Assembly: GCA_019752115.1 (NCBI GenBank)
Contig: JAIEMN010000009.1
Span: 36,776 to 100,775 of the forward strand
Source: Gemmatimonadaceae bacterium
Lineage (GTDB): Bacteria > Gemmatimonadota > Gemmatimonadetes > Gemmatimonadales > Gemmatimonadaceae
DNA length: 64,000 nucleotides
Direction: 5' to 3'
A program made the position numbers and the translations under genes. The notes under the pieces are model-generated. The model saw nothing but the letters and a program-made list of their open reading frames with translations, was not told where the DNA came from and made no database searches. This document shows, piece after piece, positions 43,214 to 52,649 of the stretch (positions within the stretch are counted from its first letter, which is position 1; each line of letters begins with the position of its first letter).

Positions 43214-44398
43214 TCATCGGGTGAAGAACGACCGCACGTCGTTGAACGTGACCAGCACGATCAGCGCCAGCACGGCGAGTACGCCGACACGCGCGAACGC
43301 TTCACGCGTGCGCATGCTGAACTCGCTCCCCTTGATCCGCTCCGCCACCACCATCAGGATCTGGCCGCCATCGAGCACCGGAATCGGCACCATGTTTAGG
43401 ATGGCGATGTTGATGCTCAGAAAGGCGATGAGCGCCCAGAGCATGTCGGCGCCACCGCGGGCCGCCTGCACCGACGTCTTGGCGATCGCGATCGGGCCGC
43501 CGAGGTTCTTGGCCGACACTTCGCCCTTGAAGAGCCCCGTGAGGACGGTGAAGACGTTGTCCGCCATGCGCCGCGTGCCTTGCCAGCCTTCCCGCACCGC
43601 CGCCAGCGGCGCCAGCGCCTCGTGCACCACGGAATCGCGCACGGACACACCAATCCGTCCGACCTTCTTCGTGGCGCCCGTGACGCGATCGATGCCATCG
43701 GTGACCTGGGGCGCGATCTCGCGCGTGATCACGCTGTCGCCGCGCGCAACGCTCACCCGTACCACCCCGCTGGTCACCGCGGAGATGCGATCGACGACGT
43801 CATTCCACGCGGCAACGGGCTCGCCGTTGATGGCCGTGATGCGATCGCCCGACTGCAGCCCGGCACGGGCGGCCGGCGCATCGGTCACCACAGAGTCGAC
43901 CACCGCCGGGGTGTAGTTGCGGCCGAGCTGCAGCGAAATCCCCGTGTTCACCGTGAAGGTGAGGAGGATATTCATCAGCACGCCCGCGGAGAGAATGAAC
44001 ACGCGGGCGGAGGCCGATTTGCTTTCGCTCCACCGATTGGCCGGCACCGGCTTGGGGCCGAACGGGGCCATCGCATTCGGATCCCACAGCGCCTCGGGCA
44101 CATTGGGCGGCCGCTGGGCCGACGCCTCGAAGCTGCCGCGATCGGCCGCGCCTTCGATGCCGGCGAGCGACTCGTCGTCGCGCGACGCCATGCGCACGTA
44201 CCCGCCGAGCGGAATCAGCGAAAGCCGGTAGTCCGTCTCGCCGCGGCGAATCCCCCAGATGCGGCGCCCCCAGCCCAGCGAAAAGACCGGCGCATACACG
44301 CCGGTGAGCTTGGCGGCGAGAAAGTGCCCGAGCTCGTGGACGAACACCACGAGACCGAACACGAGCAATGGCGCGATGTACACCGACAAACCAGCCAT
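43214..44398 (-). CDS. rseP: RseP-type site-2 protease (intramembrane zinc metalloprotease)
   Basis: Cleaves membrane-spanning anti-sigma factors or signal-peptide remnants. The 394-residue protein has the zinc motif HELGH at 21-25 in the first membrane helix and the second-site motif NMVPIPVLDGGQ near residue 345. A single PDZ domain lies about 160-230 (AARAGLQSGDRITAINGEPV). It follows dxr by four bases, a neighbourhood conserved widely (dxr-rseP). The regulated sigma factor is not in this window. Confidence 0.95.
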   Translation of the reverse strand: MAGLSVYIAPLLVFGLVVFVHELGHFLAAKLTGVYAPVFSLGWGRRIWGIRRGETDYRLSLIPLGGYVRMASRDDESLAGIEGAADRGSFEASAQRPPNVPEALWDPNAMAPFGPKPVPANRWSESKSASARVFILSAGVLMNILLTFTVNTGISLQLGRNYTPAVVDSVVTDAPAARAGLQSGDRITAINGEPVAAWNDVVDRISAVTSGVVRVSVARGDSVITREIAPQVTDGIDRVTGATKKVGRIGVSVRDSVVHEALAPLAAVREGWQGTRRMADNVFTVLTGLFKGEVSAKNLGGPIAIAKTSVQAARGGADMLWALIAFLSINIAILNMVPIPVLDGGQILMVVAERIKGSEFSMRTREAFARVGVLAVLALIVLVTFNDVRSFFTR

Positions 44399-44402
44399 GC
44401 GA

Positions 44403-45539
44403 TCAGGACCTCACCTGCGACAGAACATGCTCCCGTGCCGCGGCATCCGCCGCCAACACGTCGTCCAACGTCTCGCCCGGCATCGACCCCAGCGCGTCAA
44501 GGGCGGCCGCCACGCGTGCGGCGATCCCCTGGAACGCGAGCGTCCCCTCGAGAAATGCGGCCACCGCCACCTCATTGGCCGCATTGAACACCGCTGGTGC
44601 TGCCCCGCCGGTCTTGCCGGCCTGGATCCCCAGGCCAAGCATCGGAAACGCGTCGTGCCGGACGGACTCAAAGGTCAGACCGCCCAGCGCGACCGGATCA
44701 AAGGATGGTACGCCACTGTCGGGGACGCGTTCCGGCCACGTGAGCGCGTACAGGATGGGGAGCTCCATCGACGGCACCCCCATCTGGGCGAGCACACTGC
44801 CGTCCACGAATTCGACAAACGAGTGGATGATGCTCTGCGGGTGCACGACCACGTCGATGCGGTCATAGGGCACCCCGAACAGGTGATGTGCCTCGATAAC
44901 TTCGAGTGCCTTGTTGGCCAGGGTGGCGCTGTCGATCGTGATCTTGCTCCCCATCTGCCAAGTGGGGTGCTTGAGCGCATCCGCACGGGTCGCGCCGGCG
45001 ATCTGCTCCGCCGGCCACGTGCGGAAGGGCCCGCCCGACGCGGTCAGGATCAGCCGCCGCACTTCGTGGGGCTGCCGACCGGCGAGACACTGCAGAATGG
45101 CCGAGTGCTCGCTGTCGACCGGGACGAGCTCGGCGTGGTGCGCCCGCGCCACGTCGGTCACGATCGATCCGGCGACGACGAGCGTTTCCTTGTTGGCCAG
45201 CGCAACGCGCTTGCCCTGCCGCAGCGCGGCGAGCGTCGCCGGCAACCCGGCGGCCCCCACCACGGCGTTGATGACGATCTGCGCGTCGGGATGCGTCGCG
45301 GCCTCGATCAGACATTCCGCACCACGGCCCCAGGAGGACGGCGCGTCGTCGCACGGCTGCACGAGACCGGCATACGCCGGCTGGTACTGGGCCACCTGCT
45401 CCGCCAGCGCCTGCCAGCGGCCGTTGGCCGTGAGCGCCACCGGACGGAAGCGATCACGCTGCCGCGCCAGGACGCGCAGCGCGCTCGTGCCGATCGAACC
45501 CGTCGCGCCCAACAGGGCGACACCGACCGGGGCGGTCAT
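44403..45539 (-). CDS. dxr: 1-deoxy-D-xylulose 5-phosphate reductoisomerase
   Basis: Dxr makes MEP, the second step of the non-mevalonate isoprenoid pathway. The 378-residue product has the NADPH loop LLGATGSIGTSALRV, ALANKETLVVAG, the substrate/metal region PVDSEHSAILQCL, and TASGGPFRTW. The ATG overlaps the cdsA stop (ATGA). Its product feeds the undecaprenyl chain made by UppS, encoded two genes upstream. Confidence 0.96.
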   Translation of the reverse strand: MTAPVGVALLGATGSIGTSALRVLARQRDRFRPVALTANGRWQALAEQVAQYQPAYAGLVQPCDDAPSSWGRGAECLIEAATHPDAQIVINAVVGAAGLPATLAALRQGKRVALANKETLVVAGSIVTDVARAHHAELVPVDSEHSAILQCLAGRQPHEVRRLILTASGGPFRTWPAEQIAGATRADALKHPTWQMGSKITIDSATLANKALEVIEAHHLFGVPYDRIDVVVHPQSIIHSFVEFVDGSVLAQMGVPSMELPILYALTWPERVPDSGVPSFDPVALGGLTFESVRHDAFPMLGLGIQAGKTGGAAPAVFNAANEVAVAAFLEGTLAFQGIAARVAAALDALGSMPGETLDDVLAADAAAREHVLSQVRS

Positions 45540-46414
45540 TGCGTCACGCCTCCCAGCGCGCTCGGGGCCGGCACCAGCAGCCAGTCATACAGCGCGTACG
45601 CCATCGGCAGCACGAAGTAGAGCGAGTCGAGGCGATCGAGCACACCACCATGTCCCGGGAAGAGTGTGCCACTGTCCTTCACGCCGGCCTCGCGCTTGAG
45701 GAGCGATTCGGCCAGATCACCGATCTGCGCGGTGACACTGATCGCGAGCCCGAAGATCACGAGCCCCCACGTGGTGAACGCGAGCTGCGCATACGGCACG
45801 AGCACCTGATGCACGAGTACCCACGTGACCGCCACGGTGAACACCAGGGCGCCCACGGCGCCCGCCACCGTCTTGCCGGGGCTCACCGAGGGAATGAGCT
45901 TGCGCCCGCCAATCAGACGCCCGCTGAAGTAGGCGCCGGTATCGCTCGCCCAGGTCAGCAGCACCGGCACGATCACGGCCAATGCGCCGGCGGTGTTGCC
46001 AACGGCGTAGTTGTGATAACGCAGCGCATACGCGAAGGAGAGCGTGGCCGAGGTATAGAGCACGCCGAAGACCGTGGTGGCGGCCGCGCCGAGGGGGCGG
46101 CGGTCCACACCACGCAGCCAGATCGCGAGGGCCAGCACCGCGATGATCGCGAGGACGGCCACCACCGGATGTACCTGGACGAGCCCCAGCACCTGCGCGT
46201 GCACGACGAGCGGCAACGCGGCCGCGAGCACGATGCCGACGCCGCTCATCGGGGTGGAGCCGCCCGCCGTGGCAATGCGATAGAACTCCCACGCGCCCAG
46301 CGCCGCGAGACCAGCCACGAGCGTGGCCAACGCGTAGTCGCCCAACCAAATGACCCCGAGGGCAATGGGGGCGCCAATCAGCGCCACGATGACGCGACGT
46401 CCGAGTTCGTTCAC
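45536..46414 (-). CDS. cdsA: Phosphatidate cytidylyltransferase
   Basis: CdsA makes CDP-diacylglycerol from phosphatidic acid and CTP, the precursor for the PssA and Psd encoded at 6547-8112. The 292-residue membrane protein has seven or eight helices. The C-terminal signature is exact: SLLKREAGVKDSG followed by PGHGGVLDRLDS. The start is a GTG. It lies 13 bases after uppS and overlaps dxr. Confidence 0.96.
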   Translation of the reverse strand: MNELGRRVIVALIGAPIALGVIWLGDYALATLVAGLAALGAWEFYRIATAGGSTPMSGVGIVLAAALPLVVHAQVLGLVQVHPVVAVLAIIAVLALAIWLRGVDRRPLGAAATTVFGVLYTSATLSFAYALRYHNYAVGNTAGALAVIVPVLLTWASDTGAYFSGRLIGGRKLIPSVSPGKTVAGAVGALVFTVAVTWVLVHQVLVPYAQLAFTTWGLVIFGLAISVTAQIGDLAESLLKREAGVKDSGTLFPGHGGVLDRLDSLYFVLPMAYALYDWLLVPAPSALGGVTQ

Positions 46415-46427
46415 GCGGGGTGCGACA

Positions 46428-47150
46428 TCAGGTGGTCACCTTGCCGAAGCGGCGATCGCGGCGTTGAAAATCTTGAATGGCCAACTGCAAGGCAGCCTGA
46501 TCGAAGTCCGGCCAGAGCGCGTCGGCGATGTAGATCTCCGCATACGCGACCTGCCAGAGCAGAAAATTCGACAGCCGCTGCTCCCCCGACGTCCGGATCA
46601 GGAGATCGGGATCGGGGCATTCGGCGGTGTACAGCCGCCGCCGGATGGTGTCTTCGTCGATGGCGTCGGGGGTGAGCGTTCCGGCCTGCACATCCGCCGC
46701 AATCAGGCGCGTGGCCCGAACCAGCTCAGCCCGCCCGCCATACGAAATGAACAGATTGAGCCCGAGCTTCGTGCCGCCGGCGGTGTCGCGCATGACGCGC
46801 TGCACGGCACTGGACGCGGCCGGACTCAGGCGCTCGAGATCGCCGTGCACCCGCACGCACACGCCCTGCGCGCGCAATTCGGCGGCTTCGCGGGCGATGT
46901 ATTCCTCGAGCAGCAGCATCAACGCCGAGACTTCCTGCTCGGGGCGCTGCCAATTCTCCTGCGAGAAGGCGAAGAGCGACAACCACTCGACGCCCGCCTC
47001 CAGGCAGCCCTCCACGACGGCGCGGACGGCCTTCATCCCAGCACGATGGCCGAAGGGCCGCGGCATGTGACGCGCGCGAGCCCATCGGCCATTGCCATCC
47101 ATGATGATGGCGATGTGGCGCGGAACCGGTCCGTCCACGAGGAGGCTCAC
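46428..47150 (-). CDS. uppS: Undecaprenyl diphosphate synthase (cis-prenyltransferase)
   Basis: UppS builds the C55 lipid carrier for cell-wall synthesis. The 240-residue protein has the diphosphate-binding motif IMDGNGRWARAR, then FAFSQENWQRP, and the C-terminal DLLIRTSGEQRLSNFLLWQ and YAEIYI. GTG start overlapping the frr stop (GTGA). It is part of the rpsB-tsf-pyrH-frr-uppS-cdsA-dxr-rseP chain, a well known bacterial order. Confidence 0.97.
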   Translation of the reverse strand: MSLLVDGPVPRHIAIIMDGNGRWARARHMPRPFGHRAGMKAVRAVVEGCLEAGVEWLSLFAFSQENWQRPEQEVSALMLLLEEYIAREAAELRAQGVCVRVHGDLERLSPAASSAVQRVMRDTAGGTKLGLNLFISYGGRAELVRATRLIAADVQAGTLTPDAIDEDTIRRRLYTAECPDPDLLIRTSGEQRLSNFLLWQVAYAEIYIADALWPDFDQAALQLAIQDFQRRDRRFGKVTT

Positions 47151-47701
47151 ACCTCCATGATTTCGGCTTCCTTCGCCTTCAGGAGGCCGTCCAGCTTGGC
47201 GATGAACTCATCATGCGCCTTCTGCAGGTCCTTCTCGGCGTGCTTCTTGTCGTCTTCCGACACGCCATCGAGCTTCTTCACCTTGTCGCGCGCCTCGGTG
47301 CGCGCATGACGGATCGCGATGCGCCCGTCTTCGGCGAGCTTGTGGAGGACCTTCACCAGCTCCTTGCGACGCTGCTCGTTCATGCTGGGCAGCGGCACGC
47401 GGATCACGCCCCCCTGATGCGCCGGATCGAGGCCGAGATCCGATTCCCGGATCGCCTTCTCGATGGCCTTCGCCTGCCCCTTGTCGAACGGCGTGACGAG
47501 GAGGATGCGCGGCTCGGGCGCCGAGACCGACGCAACCTGGTTGAGCGGTACGAACGAGCCGTACGCCTCGACCTTCACCACGTCGAGCATGTTGGGCGAC
47601 GCCTTGCCCGAGCGAATGCCCGAGAACTCACGCTTCGAGTTCTCGATGGCCTTCTCCATGTGACCCTTGGCGTCCTTGAGAAACTGCGCAATGGTGCTCA
47701 T
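47147..47701 (-). CDS. frr: Ribosome recycling factor
   Basis: RRF splits post-termination ribosomes with EF-G. The 184-residue product shows the usual three-helix-bundle sequence: [15 protein letters not shown] near the start, and [26 protein letters not shown] in the core, read as two adjoining pieces. The ATG at 47701 overlaps the pyrH stop (ATGA); the longer open frame lies inside pyrH. Confidence 0.97.
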   Translation of the reverse strand: MSTIAQFLKDAKGHMEKAIENSKREFSGIRSGKASPNMLDVVKVEAYGSFVPLNQVASVSAPEPRILLVTPFDKGQAKAIEKAIRESDLGLDPAHQGGVIRVPLPSMNEQRRKELVKVLHKLAEDGRIAIRHARTEARDKVKKLDGVSEDDKKHAEKDLQKAHDEFIAKLDGLLKAKEAEIMEV

Positions 47702-48426
47702 GAAACCAGTGTCCCTACGCGTTCGCCCCGGACGGCACGTGCGATGGCGCCCGGGCGGTGGAGGTTGAGGACAACCAGTGGCAACTGGTTCTCCTTGCAC
47801 AGCGTGATGGCCGTCTGGTCCATCACGCGCAGCTCCTCGAGCATGACGTCGCGGTAGCTGATCGTTTCGTACATCGTGGCGTTCGGGTCCTTCTTGGGAT
47901 CGGCCGAGTAGACGCCATCAACGCTGGTCGCCTTGATGATGACGTCGGCCTTGATCTGGATGGCCCGCAGGACGGCGGCCGTGTCCGTGGAAAAGTACGG
48001 GTTCCCGGTGCCGGCGGCAAAAATGACGGTGCGCCCCTTCTCGAAGTGGCGCAGCGCCCGGCGGCGGATGTACGGCTCCGCCAGTTCTTCCATGCGGATC
48101 GCCGTCATGACCCGGGTATCGAGCCCCTTCTTCTCGAGCACGTCCTGCAGCGCCATCGCGTTGATGACGGTGCCGAGCATGCCCATGTAGTCGGCGCCCA
48201 CGCGGTCCATGCCCATCTGCGAGAGCTGCGAGCCGCGGACGATGTTGCCACCGCCGATCACGAGCCCGAGTTCGACGCCCATGCGCGCCACATCCACGAT
48301 CTGATCGGCAAAGAAGCCGATGCGATCAAAATCGAACCCCACCCCACGCTCCCCGGCGAGGGCTTCGCCGGAGAGCTTGAGGAGAATGCGCCGGAACTTG
48401 AGGGGCTCGCCCTCGCTGGCGCTCAT
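47698..48426 (-). CDS. pyrH: Uridylate kinase
   Basis: UMP kinase phosphorylates UMP to UDP. The 242-residue amino-acid-kinase-fold protein has [37 protein letters not shown] and the C-terminal [15 protein letters not shown]. The ATG at 48426 sits five bases after tsf ends. It overlaps frr by four bases. Confidence 0.97.
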   Translation of the reverse strand: MSASEGEPLKFRRILLKLSGEALAGERGVGFDFDRIGFFADQIVDVARMGVELGLVIGGGNIVRGSQLSQMGMDRVGADYMGMLGTVINAMALQDVLEKKGLDTRVMTAIRMEELAEPYIRRRALRHFEKGRTVIFAAGTGNPYFSTDTAAVLRAIQIKADVIIKATSVDGVYSADPKKDPNATMYETISYRDVMLEELRVMDQTAITLCKENQLPLVVLNLHRPGAIARAVRGERVGTLVS

Positions 48427-48431
48427 CGGGG

Positions 48432-49319
48432 TCACTCGGCGCCGAGCTGCAGGCGCGCGAACTTGTCGACCGTGATCGTGCCGCCCGCCTTCTTGCCATG
48501 CTCGGCGACGAGCTGCGCGATCGTCTGGGCCGGGTCGCGGACCCACGCCTGCGGCAAGAGCGTGACGTCCTTGAGGAACGCCTCGACCTTGCCGGTGGCG
48601 ATCTTCTCGAGCATCGCTTCGGGCTTGCCCGCTTCGCGCGCCTGCTCGAGGCCGATGCGGTGCTCGCTCTCGATCTTCTCGGCGGGAACGCCGGTGCGAT
48701 CGACGGCGATCGGGGCCGCCGCGGCGACGTGCTCGGCGATGTACTTCACGAGCTCCGCCGTCGCCTCATGCTGCGCGACCTCGGCCGAGGACGCGGTGAT
48801 CTGCACGAGCGTGGCGAGCTTGCCGTTGTGGTGGCGGTACATGCCGACGAGGCCGGTCGCGCCCGCATCGAAGCGCACGGTGCGCTTGATGTTGACGGCT
48901 TCGCCCGTCTTGGCGGCCGCGGCCTTCACGTACTCGGCCACCGACTCGTTCGGGCTGCCGGTCATCGGCTCGGCGAGGAACGCGTCGATGTCGGCCGCGG
49001 TCGACGCCACGCGATGCGCGACGAGCGAGGCGACGATCTTGCCGAAGTCTTCGTTACGCGCCACGAAGTCAGTTTCGCAGGCGACTTCGACGAGGCCGGC
49101 CGACTGGCCGTTGTTGAACACCTCACCGCCGACGATGCCTTCGCTGGTGGAGCGGTCGGCGCGCTTCTCGGCCTTCGCGATGCCCTTCTTGCGGAGGTAC
49201 TCGACCGCGGCGTCCATATCGCCGTTGTTCTCTTCGAGCGCCTTCTTGCAATCCATCATGCCGGCGCCGGTGCGCTGGCGGAGTTCCGCGACGGCCTTGG
49301 CCGTGATCGGGGTGCTCAT
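48432..49319 (-). CDS. tsf: Translation elongation factor Ts
   Basis: EF-Ts reloads EF-Tu with GTP. The 295-residue protein has the N-terminal UBA-like helix [16 protein letters not shown], then the core motif [18 protein letters not shown] and the second subdomain with [10 protein letters not shown] hairpin separates it from rpsB. The tsf-pyrH-frr order is typical. Confidence 0.97.
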   Translation of the reverse strand: MSTPITAKAVAELRQRTGAGMMDCKKALEENNGDMDAAVEYLRKKGIAKAEKRADRSTSEGIVGGEVFNNGQSAGLVEVACETDFVARNEDFGKIVASLVAHRVASTAADIDAFLAEPMTGSPNESVAEYVKAAAAKTGEAVNIKRTVRFDAGATGLVGMYRHHNGKLATLVQITASSAEVAQHEATAELVKYIAEHVAAAAPIAVDRTGVPAEKIESEHRIGLEQAREAGKPEAMLEKIATGKVEAFLKDVTLLPQAWVRDPAQTIAQLVAEHGKKAGGTITVDKFARLQLGAE

Positions 49320-49393
49320 CGATTCTTCCTGTCTATCGGGACGTGTCTGGATGCCTGCGAAAGGTACTGCGTCAGCTACTGCGTCCTACACAA

Positions 49394-49420
49394 ACGCCGC
49401 CGGAATCAACCCGGCGGCGT
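49394..49420 (-). terminator. Hairpin between rpsB and tsf
   Basis: A perfect 10-bp GC-rich stem (49394-49403 with 49411-49420) with a 7-base loop, followed on the minus strand by TTTGTG, lies 29 bases past the rpsB stop. It probably attenuates read-through into tsf rather than blocking it. Confidence 0.6.
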
Positions 49421-49448
49421 CGCGTTCCTGCGAGGGGTCCGCCGGGCC

Positions 49449-50378
49449 TTACTCGGCGCTCGGCTCGCCTTCGTCGCCCGCGGGCGCATCAGCGCCGGGC
49501 TTCAGGCGGGCGGCGATCGCCTCGGGCTTGGCCCGACGACGGCGCGGACGGCCGCCGCGGTCTCCGCCACGGTCGCCACCGCGGCCGCCCTGGTCACCGC
49601 CGCGATCGCGACGATCGCCACGGTCGGCACGCTCCGCGCCACGATCGCTCGAGAACGTGTAGGTCTCCTGCTCTTCTTCCGACGGACGGGCCGGCGCCTC
49701 GCGGCGCGCCTCGTCGATCGTGTCGGCGATGACCTTCGTGATCAGCTCCACCGAACGGATCGCGTCGTCGTTACCGGCGATCGGCACCGTGATGAGGTCC
49801 GGATCGGCGTTCGTGTCGACGATGGCGACGATCGGCACACCGAGCTTGTTGGCCTCGGAGACGGCGATGCGCTCCTTCTTCGAGTCGATGATGAACAGCA
49901 GCCCCGGGAGGCGGTTCATCGTCTTGATGCCCGAGAGGTACTTGGACAGCTTCTCGCGCTGACGCGACATGAGGAGCTGTTCCTTCTTCGTGTAGTTCGC
50001 GAGCGAGCCGTCTTCGCTGCCGGCCTCGAGCTCCTTGAGCTTCTTGACCTGCTTCTTGACCGTCTGGTAGTTGGTCAGCATGCCGCCGAGCCAGCGCTCG
50101 GTGACGAACATGCCGCCGCAGCGCGCGGCCTCGTCACGGACGATGGCGGCCAGCTGGCGCTTGGTGCAGACGAAGAGGACGTTTTCGCCGCGCAGGACGA
50201 CCTCGCGGACGAGCTTCTGCGCCAGTTCGATCTGGCGGAGCGTCTTCTGCAGGTCGATGATGTGAATGCCATTGCGCTCGGCGAAGATGAACCGGCGCAT
50301 CTTGGGGTTCCAGCGACGGGTCTGGTGCCCGAAGTGGACGCCCGCGGCGAGCAGCTGCTCGAGGGACGGACTCGACAT
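49449..50378 (-). CDS. rpsB: Ribosomal protein S2 with Arg/Gly-rich tail
   Basis: S2 binds the 30S body. Residues 1-230 are a normal S2: LEQLLAAGVHFGHQTRRWNPKM, GIHIIDLQKTL, ERWLGGMLTN and IPIVAIVDTNADP-type sequences are visible. From about residue 245 to 309 there is an unusual tail with many RGD, GGDRGG and RRR repeats, ending in an acidic stretch (AGDEGEPSAE). E. coli S2 is about 240 residues and lacks this. It is separated from rpsI by 164 bases. Confidence 0.96.
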   Translation of the reverse strand: MSSPSLEQLLAAGVHFGHQTRRWNPKMRRFIFAERNGIHIIDLQKTLRQIELAQKLVREVVLRGENVLFVCTKRQLAAIVRDEAARCGGMFVTERWLGGMLTNYQTVKKQVKKLKELEAGSEDGSLANYTKKEQLLMSRQREKLSKYLSGIKTMNRLPGLLFIIDSKKERIAVSEANKLGVPIVAIVDTNADPDLITVPIAGNDDAIRSVELITKVIADTIDEARREAPARPSEEEQETYTFSSDRGAERADRGDRRDRGGDQGGRGGDRGGDRGGRPRRRRAKPEAIAARLKPGADAPAGDEGEPSAE

Positions 50379-50512
50379 GTGGTGTAGTGCGTGAGGTTGA
50401 GAATTCGTCCGCCGTCGTCGTGGCCCTGCGCGACCGGCTCGGGGAGCGCGGCACCCGCGAAGGGCTCAGACGGCGTGTGAGATGCGGGCCGAAGCCCGGT
50501 GCTGCTCGACGG

Positions 50513-50533
50513 CCCGGCGCACGAGGCGCCGGG
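50513..50533 (-). terminator. Possible terminator after rpsI
   Basis: An 8-bp GC stem (50513-50520 with 50526-50533) with a 5-base loop lies 10 bases past the rpsI stop. No T run follows, so termination is uncertain. A second short hairpin (GGGC-CGAA-GCCC) lies nearby. Confidence 0.35.
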
Positions 50534-50542
50534 CGGTGTCGA

Positions 50543-50932
50543 TTAGCGCTTGGAGAACTGGAAGCGCTTGCGGGCGCCAGCGCGGCCCGGCTTCTTGCGC
50601 TCGACCTCGCGCGCGTCGCGCGTGAGGAGGCCGAACTCGCGAAGCTTCTTGCGGTTGCTCTCGTCGAGCTTGACGAGGGCGCGCGCCACGGCGAGCCGCA
50701 CCGCGCCCGCCTGACCCGACATGCCACCGCCATCGAGCACGGCCTTCACATCGAAGCGGCCGAGCGTGTCGGTGAGCGTGAACGGCTGCTGAATGGCCGA
50801 CACGAGCGTCGGGCGCGGGAAGTAATCACCCAGCGTCCGGCCGTTGACATCCCACTTGCCCGAGCCGGGCGTGAGGTAGAGGCGGCACACCGCCTCCTTG
50901 CGACGGCCGACGGCCTGAATCTGTTCCGACAT
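50543..50932 (-). CDS. rpsI: Ribosomal protein S9
   Basis: S9 contacts the P-site tRNA with its C-terminal tail. The 129-residue protein shows AVGRRKEAVCRLYL, GGGMSGQAGAVRLAVARAL and the terminal RKKPGRAGARKRFQFSKR. The start overlaps the rplM stop by one base (TAATG). Confidence 0.97.
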   Translation of the reverse strand: MSEQIQAVGRRKEAVCRLYLTPGSGKWDVNGRTLGDYFPRPTLVSAIQQPFTLTDTLGRFDVKAVLDGGGMSGQAGAVRLAVARALVKLDESNRKKLREFGLLTRDAREVERKKPGRAGARKRFQFSKR

Positions 50933-51381
50933 TACTTGGCCTCGGCGGTTTCGAAGGTGAGCTTGGCCGGGTTCTGCGCGATATGCGGATGCTCGGCACC
51001 GGCGAACACGCGCAGTTTGCGGCGGAGCACCTGACGACCCAGCGCCGTCTTCGGCAGCATGCCGTAGACCGCCTTCTCGATGATGCGCTCCGGGTGCTTG
51101 GCGAGCACCGACGCGAACGGCGTGTGCTTTTCGTGACCCATGTAGCCGGTGTGGCTGAAATAGGTCTTCTGCTCCGCCTTGCGACCGGTGACCTGCACCT
51201 TGGACGCATTGATCACGATGACGAAGTCACCCGTGTCCATGTGCGGCGTGTACATGGGCTTGTGCTTGCCGCGGATGATCTTCGCGACTTCCGACGCGAG
51301 CCGGCCCAGGACCATTCCTTCCGCGTCGACGATGTACCACCGACGGTCGATATCCTTCGGGGTCGCGCTGTAGGTCTTCAT
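50932..51381 (-). CDS. rplM: Ribosomal protein L13
   Basis: L13 is an early-assembling 50S protein. The 149-residue product shows [39 protein letters not shown] and [22 protein letters not shown] as family hallmarks, read in adjoining pieces. It heads the rplM-rpsI operon behind a strong promoter and a leader of about 150 bases. Confidence 0.97.
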   Translation of the reverse strand: MKTYSATPKDIDRRWYIVDAEGMVLGRLASEVAKIIRGKHKPMYTPHMDTGDFVIVINASKVQVTGRKAEQKTYFSHTGYMGHEKHTPFASVLAKHPERIIEKAVYGMLPKTALGRQVLRRKLRVFAGAEHPHIAQNPAKLTFETAEAK

Positions 51382-51746
51382 GCTGACGTGATCCGTACGA
51401 ATTACGCCGACCCGGCAACCGGGTGGCGGTGCGTGATGAAAAGGCTGCCGAATGGCTGCCGGTGCGACCTGTCGCCAGGTCTCCGACGGGTAGCGGCGAA
51501 AAAAGAAGCAAAAATCCCGGGAAAACGGGACAGACTCGTAGCTTACTCAGCCTTGAAGTCGCTGTCAATCCAAGGGTTGGACCTTCTCGCGGGAGCTGGG
51601 ACACAGGCTCAGCCCAGCCGCGGGGCCGCGGGGCGACCTCACCGGACCCCGCCATGCCTTGCCAACCGCTGGTCCGGGGCGCACTCTGCCGCTACGGGTC
51701 GGTCCGACGGCGGGCCCACTCTCCACCTTTCAGCCAGGGATTGGCC
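51382..51746. other. Divergent intergenic region: rplM leader and mscL upstream region
   Basis: No coding region is supported here. The half next to rplM is its transcribed leader (about 51382-51533), which contains a T-rich run on the minus strand and two GC hairpins. The other half leads to mscL; AGGGA at 51736-51740 is its likely ribosome site. The GC-rich inverted repeats near 51610-51640 are unexplained. Confidence 0.5.
51540..51568 (-). promoter_or_regulatory. Strong sigma70-like promoter of rplM-rpsI
   Basis: The minus strand carries a perfect -35 TTGACA (51568-51563) and -10 TAAGCT (51545-51540) with 17 bases between. It is the best promoter match in the window. Confidence 0.75.
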
Positions 51747-52097
51747 ATGTCGATGATGTCGGAGTTCAAGGAATTCGCCATGAAGGGCAGCGTCATGGAC
51801 CTCGCCATCGGCGTGGTCATCGGCGGGGCCTTTCAGAAGATCGTCGACAGCATGGTGAATGACATCATCATGCCGGTGGTCGGACTGCTCACCGGCGGCA
51901 TCGACTTCACCAACCGCTTCGTCGCCCTCTCGGGCGGGCCGTTTGCGACCCTGGCCGACGCCAAAAAGGCCGGCGCGCCGGTCCTGGCCTACGGCACGTT
52001 CCTCAATCAGATCCTCACGTTTCTGATCGTGGCCTTCACCCTGTTCCTCGTCATCAAGGGTGTGAACCGCATGCGCCGGAACGCGCCGGCCGCGTAA
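51747..52097 (+). CDS. mscL: Large-conductance mechanosensitive channel MscL
   Basis: MscL opens under membrane tension and releases solutes during osmotic downshock. The 116-residue protein has the N-terminal amphipathic helix, TM1 ([29 protein letters not shown], given here in outline), a periplasmic loop, TM2 ([18 protein letters not shown]) and a short C-terminus. It is shorter than the E. coli form (136 residues) at the C-terminal bundle. Its ATG follows AGGGA. It is monocistronic. Confidence 0.95.
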   Translation: MSMMSEFKEFAMKGSVMDLAIGVVIGGAFQKIVDSMVNDIIMPVVGLLTGGIDFTNRFVALSGGPFATLADAKKAGAPVLAYGTFLNQILTFLIVAFTLFLVIKGVNRMRRNAPAA

Positions 52098-52104
52098 GGC
52101 GACA

Positions 52105-52123
52105 CCCCCGGGACCGCCGGGGG
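52105..52123. terminator. Short hairpin between mscL and the biotin-carrier gene
   Basis: A 7-bp GC stem (52105-52111 with 52117-52123) between convergent genes; no T run. It is a weak bidirectional terminator candidate. Confidence 0.4.
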
Positions 52124-52136
52124 CGCCAGCGATGGA

Positions 52137-52649
52137 TCAGCCAGCCAGGGGGCCGAGCTCGACGAGCACGGCCCCCTTTTCCACTGGTTGACCGGGCACG
52201 GCCTTCACCGCCGTCACCACGCCGGCCGACGGGCTGCGCAGTTCGTTCTCCATCTTCATCGCCTCGATCACGACGAGCCCCTGCCCGGCAGCCACCTCGT
52301 CGCCCACCCCGACGGCAACTCGCACCACGAGCCCCGGCATCGGCGCAATGAGGGGCGCCGGACCGGACGCCGCCTCCGACGCGGCGGTGAGATCGCGAAT
52401 CGCGCGCATCCGCTCGTCCAGCGCCTCGGCGGCCACGCGCTGCCCATCCACATCGAGCACCCATTGTCCACGACCGGCGCCGCGGCGCGCAGTGACCCGG
52501 TGGACCTGCTCACCGAGGCGCACGAGGCGCACCGGTGTCCCGGGCACCGCCGACAGTGCCACTTCGTGCCGGACGCCATTGACCTCGGCGTGCGTGCCAT
52601 CCAGGTCCACGGTGATCCGTTCGCCGTTCACGTCCACGATGTACTTCAT
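52137..52649 (-). CDS. Biotin carboxyl carrier subunit of acyl-CoA carboxylase
   Basis: A 170-residue protein ending in a biotinyl domain with Lys132 in EAMKMEN as the biotin site. Residues 1-80 are beta-rich and resemble the linker domain that precedes biotin in propionyl-CoA carboxylase alpha chains, so this looks like the C-terminal half of such a chain encoded as a separate protein. The ATG overlaps the methyltransferase stop (ATGA). It works with the biotin carboxylase (54085-55614) and the carboxyltransferase (55623-57179). Confidence 0.9.
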   Translation of the reverse strand: MKYIVDVNGERITVDLDGTHAEVNGVRHEVALSAVPGTPVRLVRLGEQVHRVTARRGAGRGQWVLDVDGQRVAAEALDERMRAIRDLTAASEAASGPAPLIAPMPGLVVRVAVGVGDEVAAGQGLVVIEAMKMENELRSPSAGVVTAVKAVPGQPVEKGAVLVELGPLAG

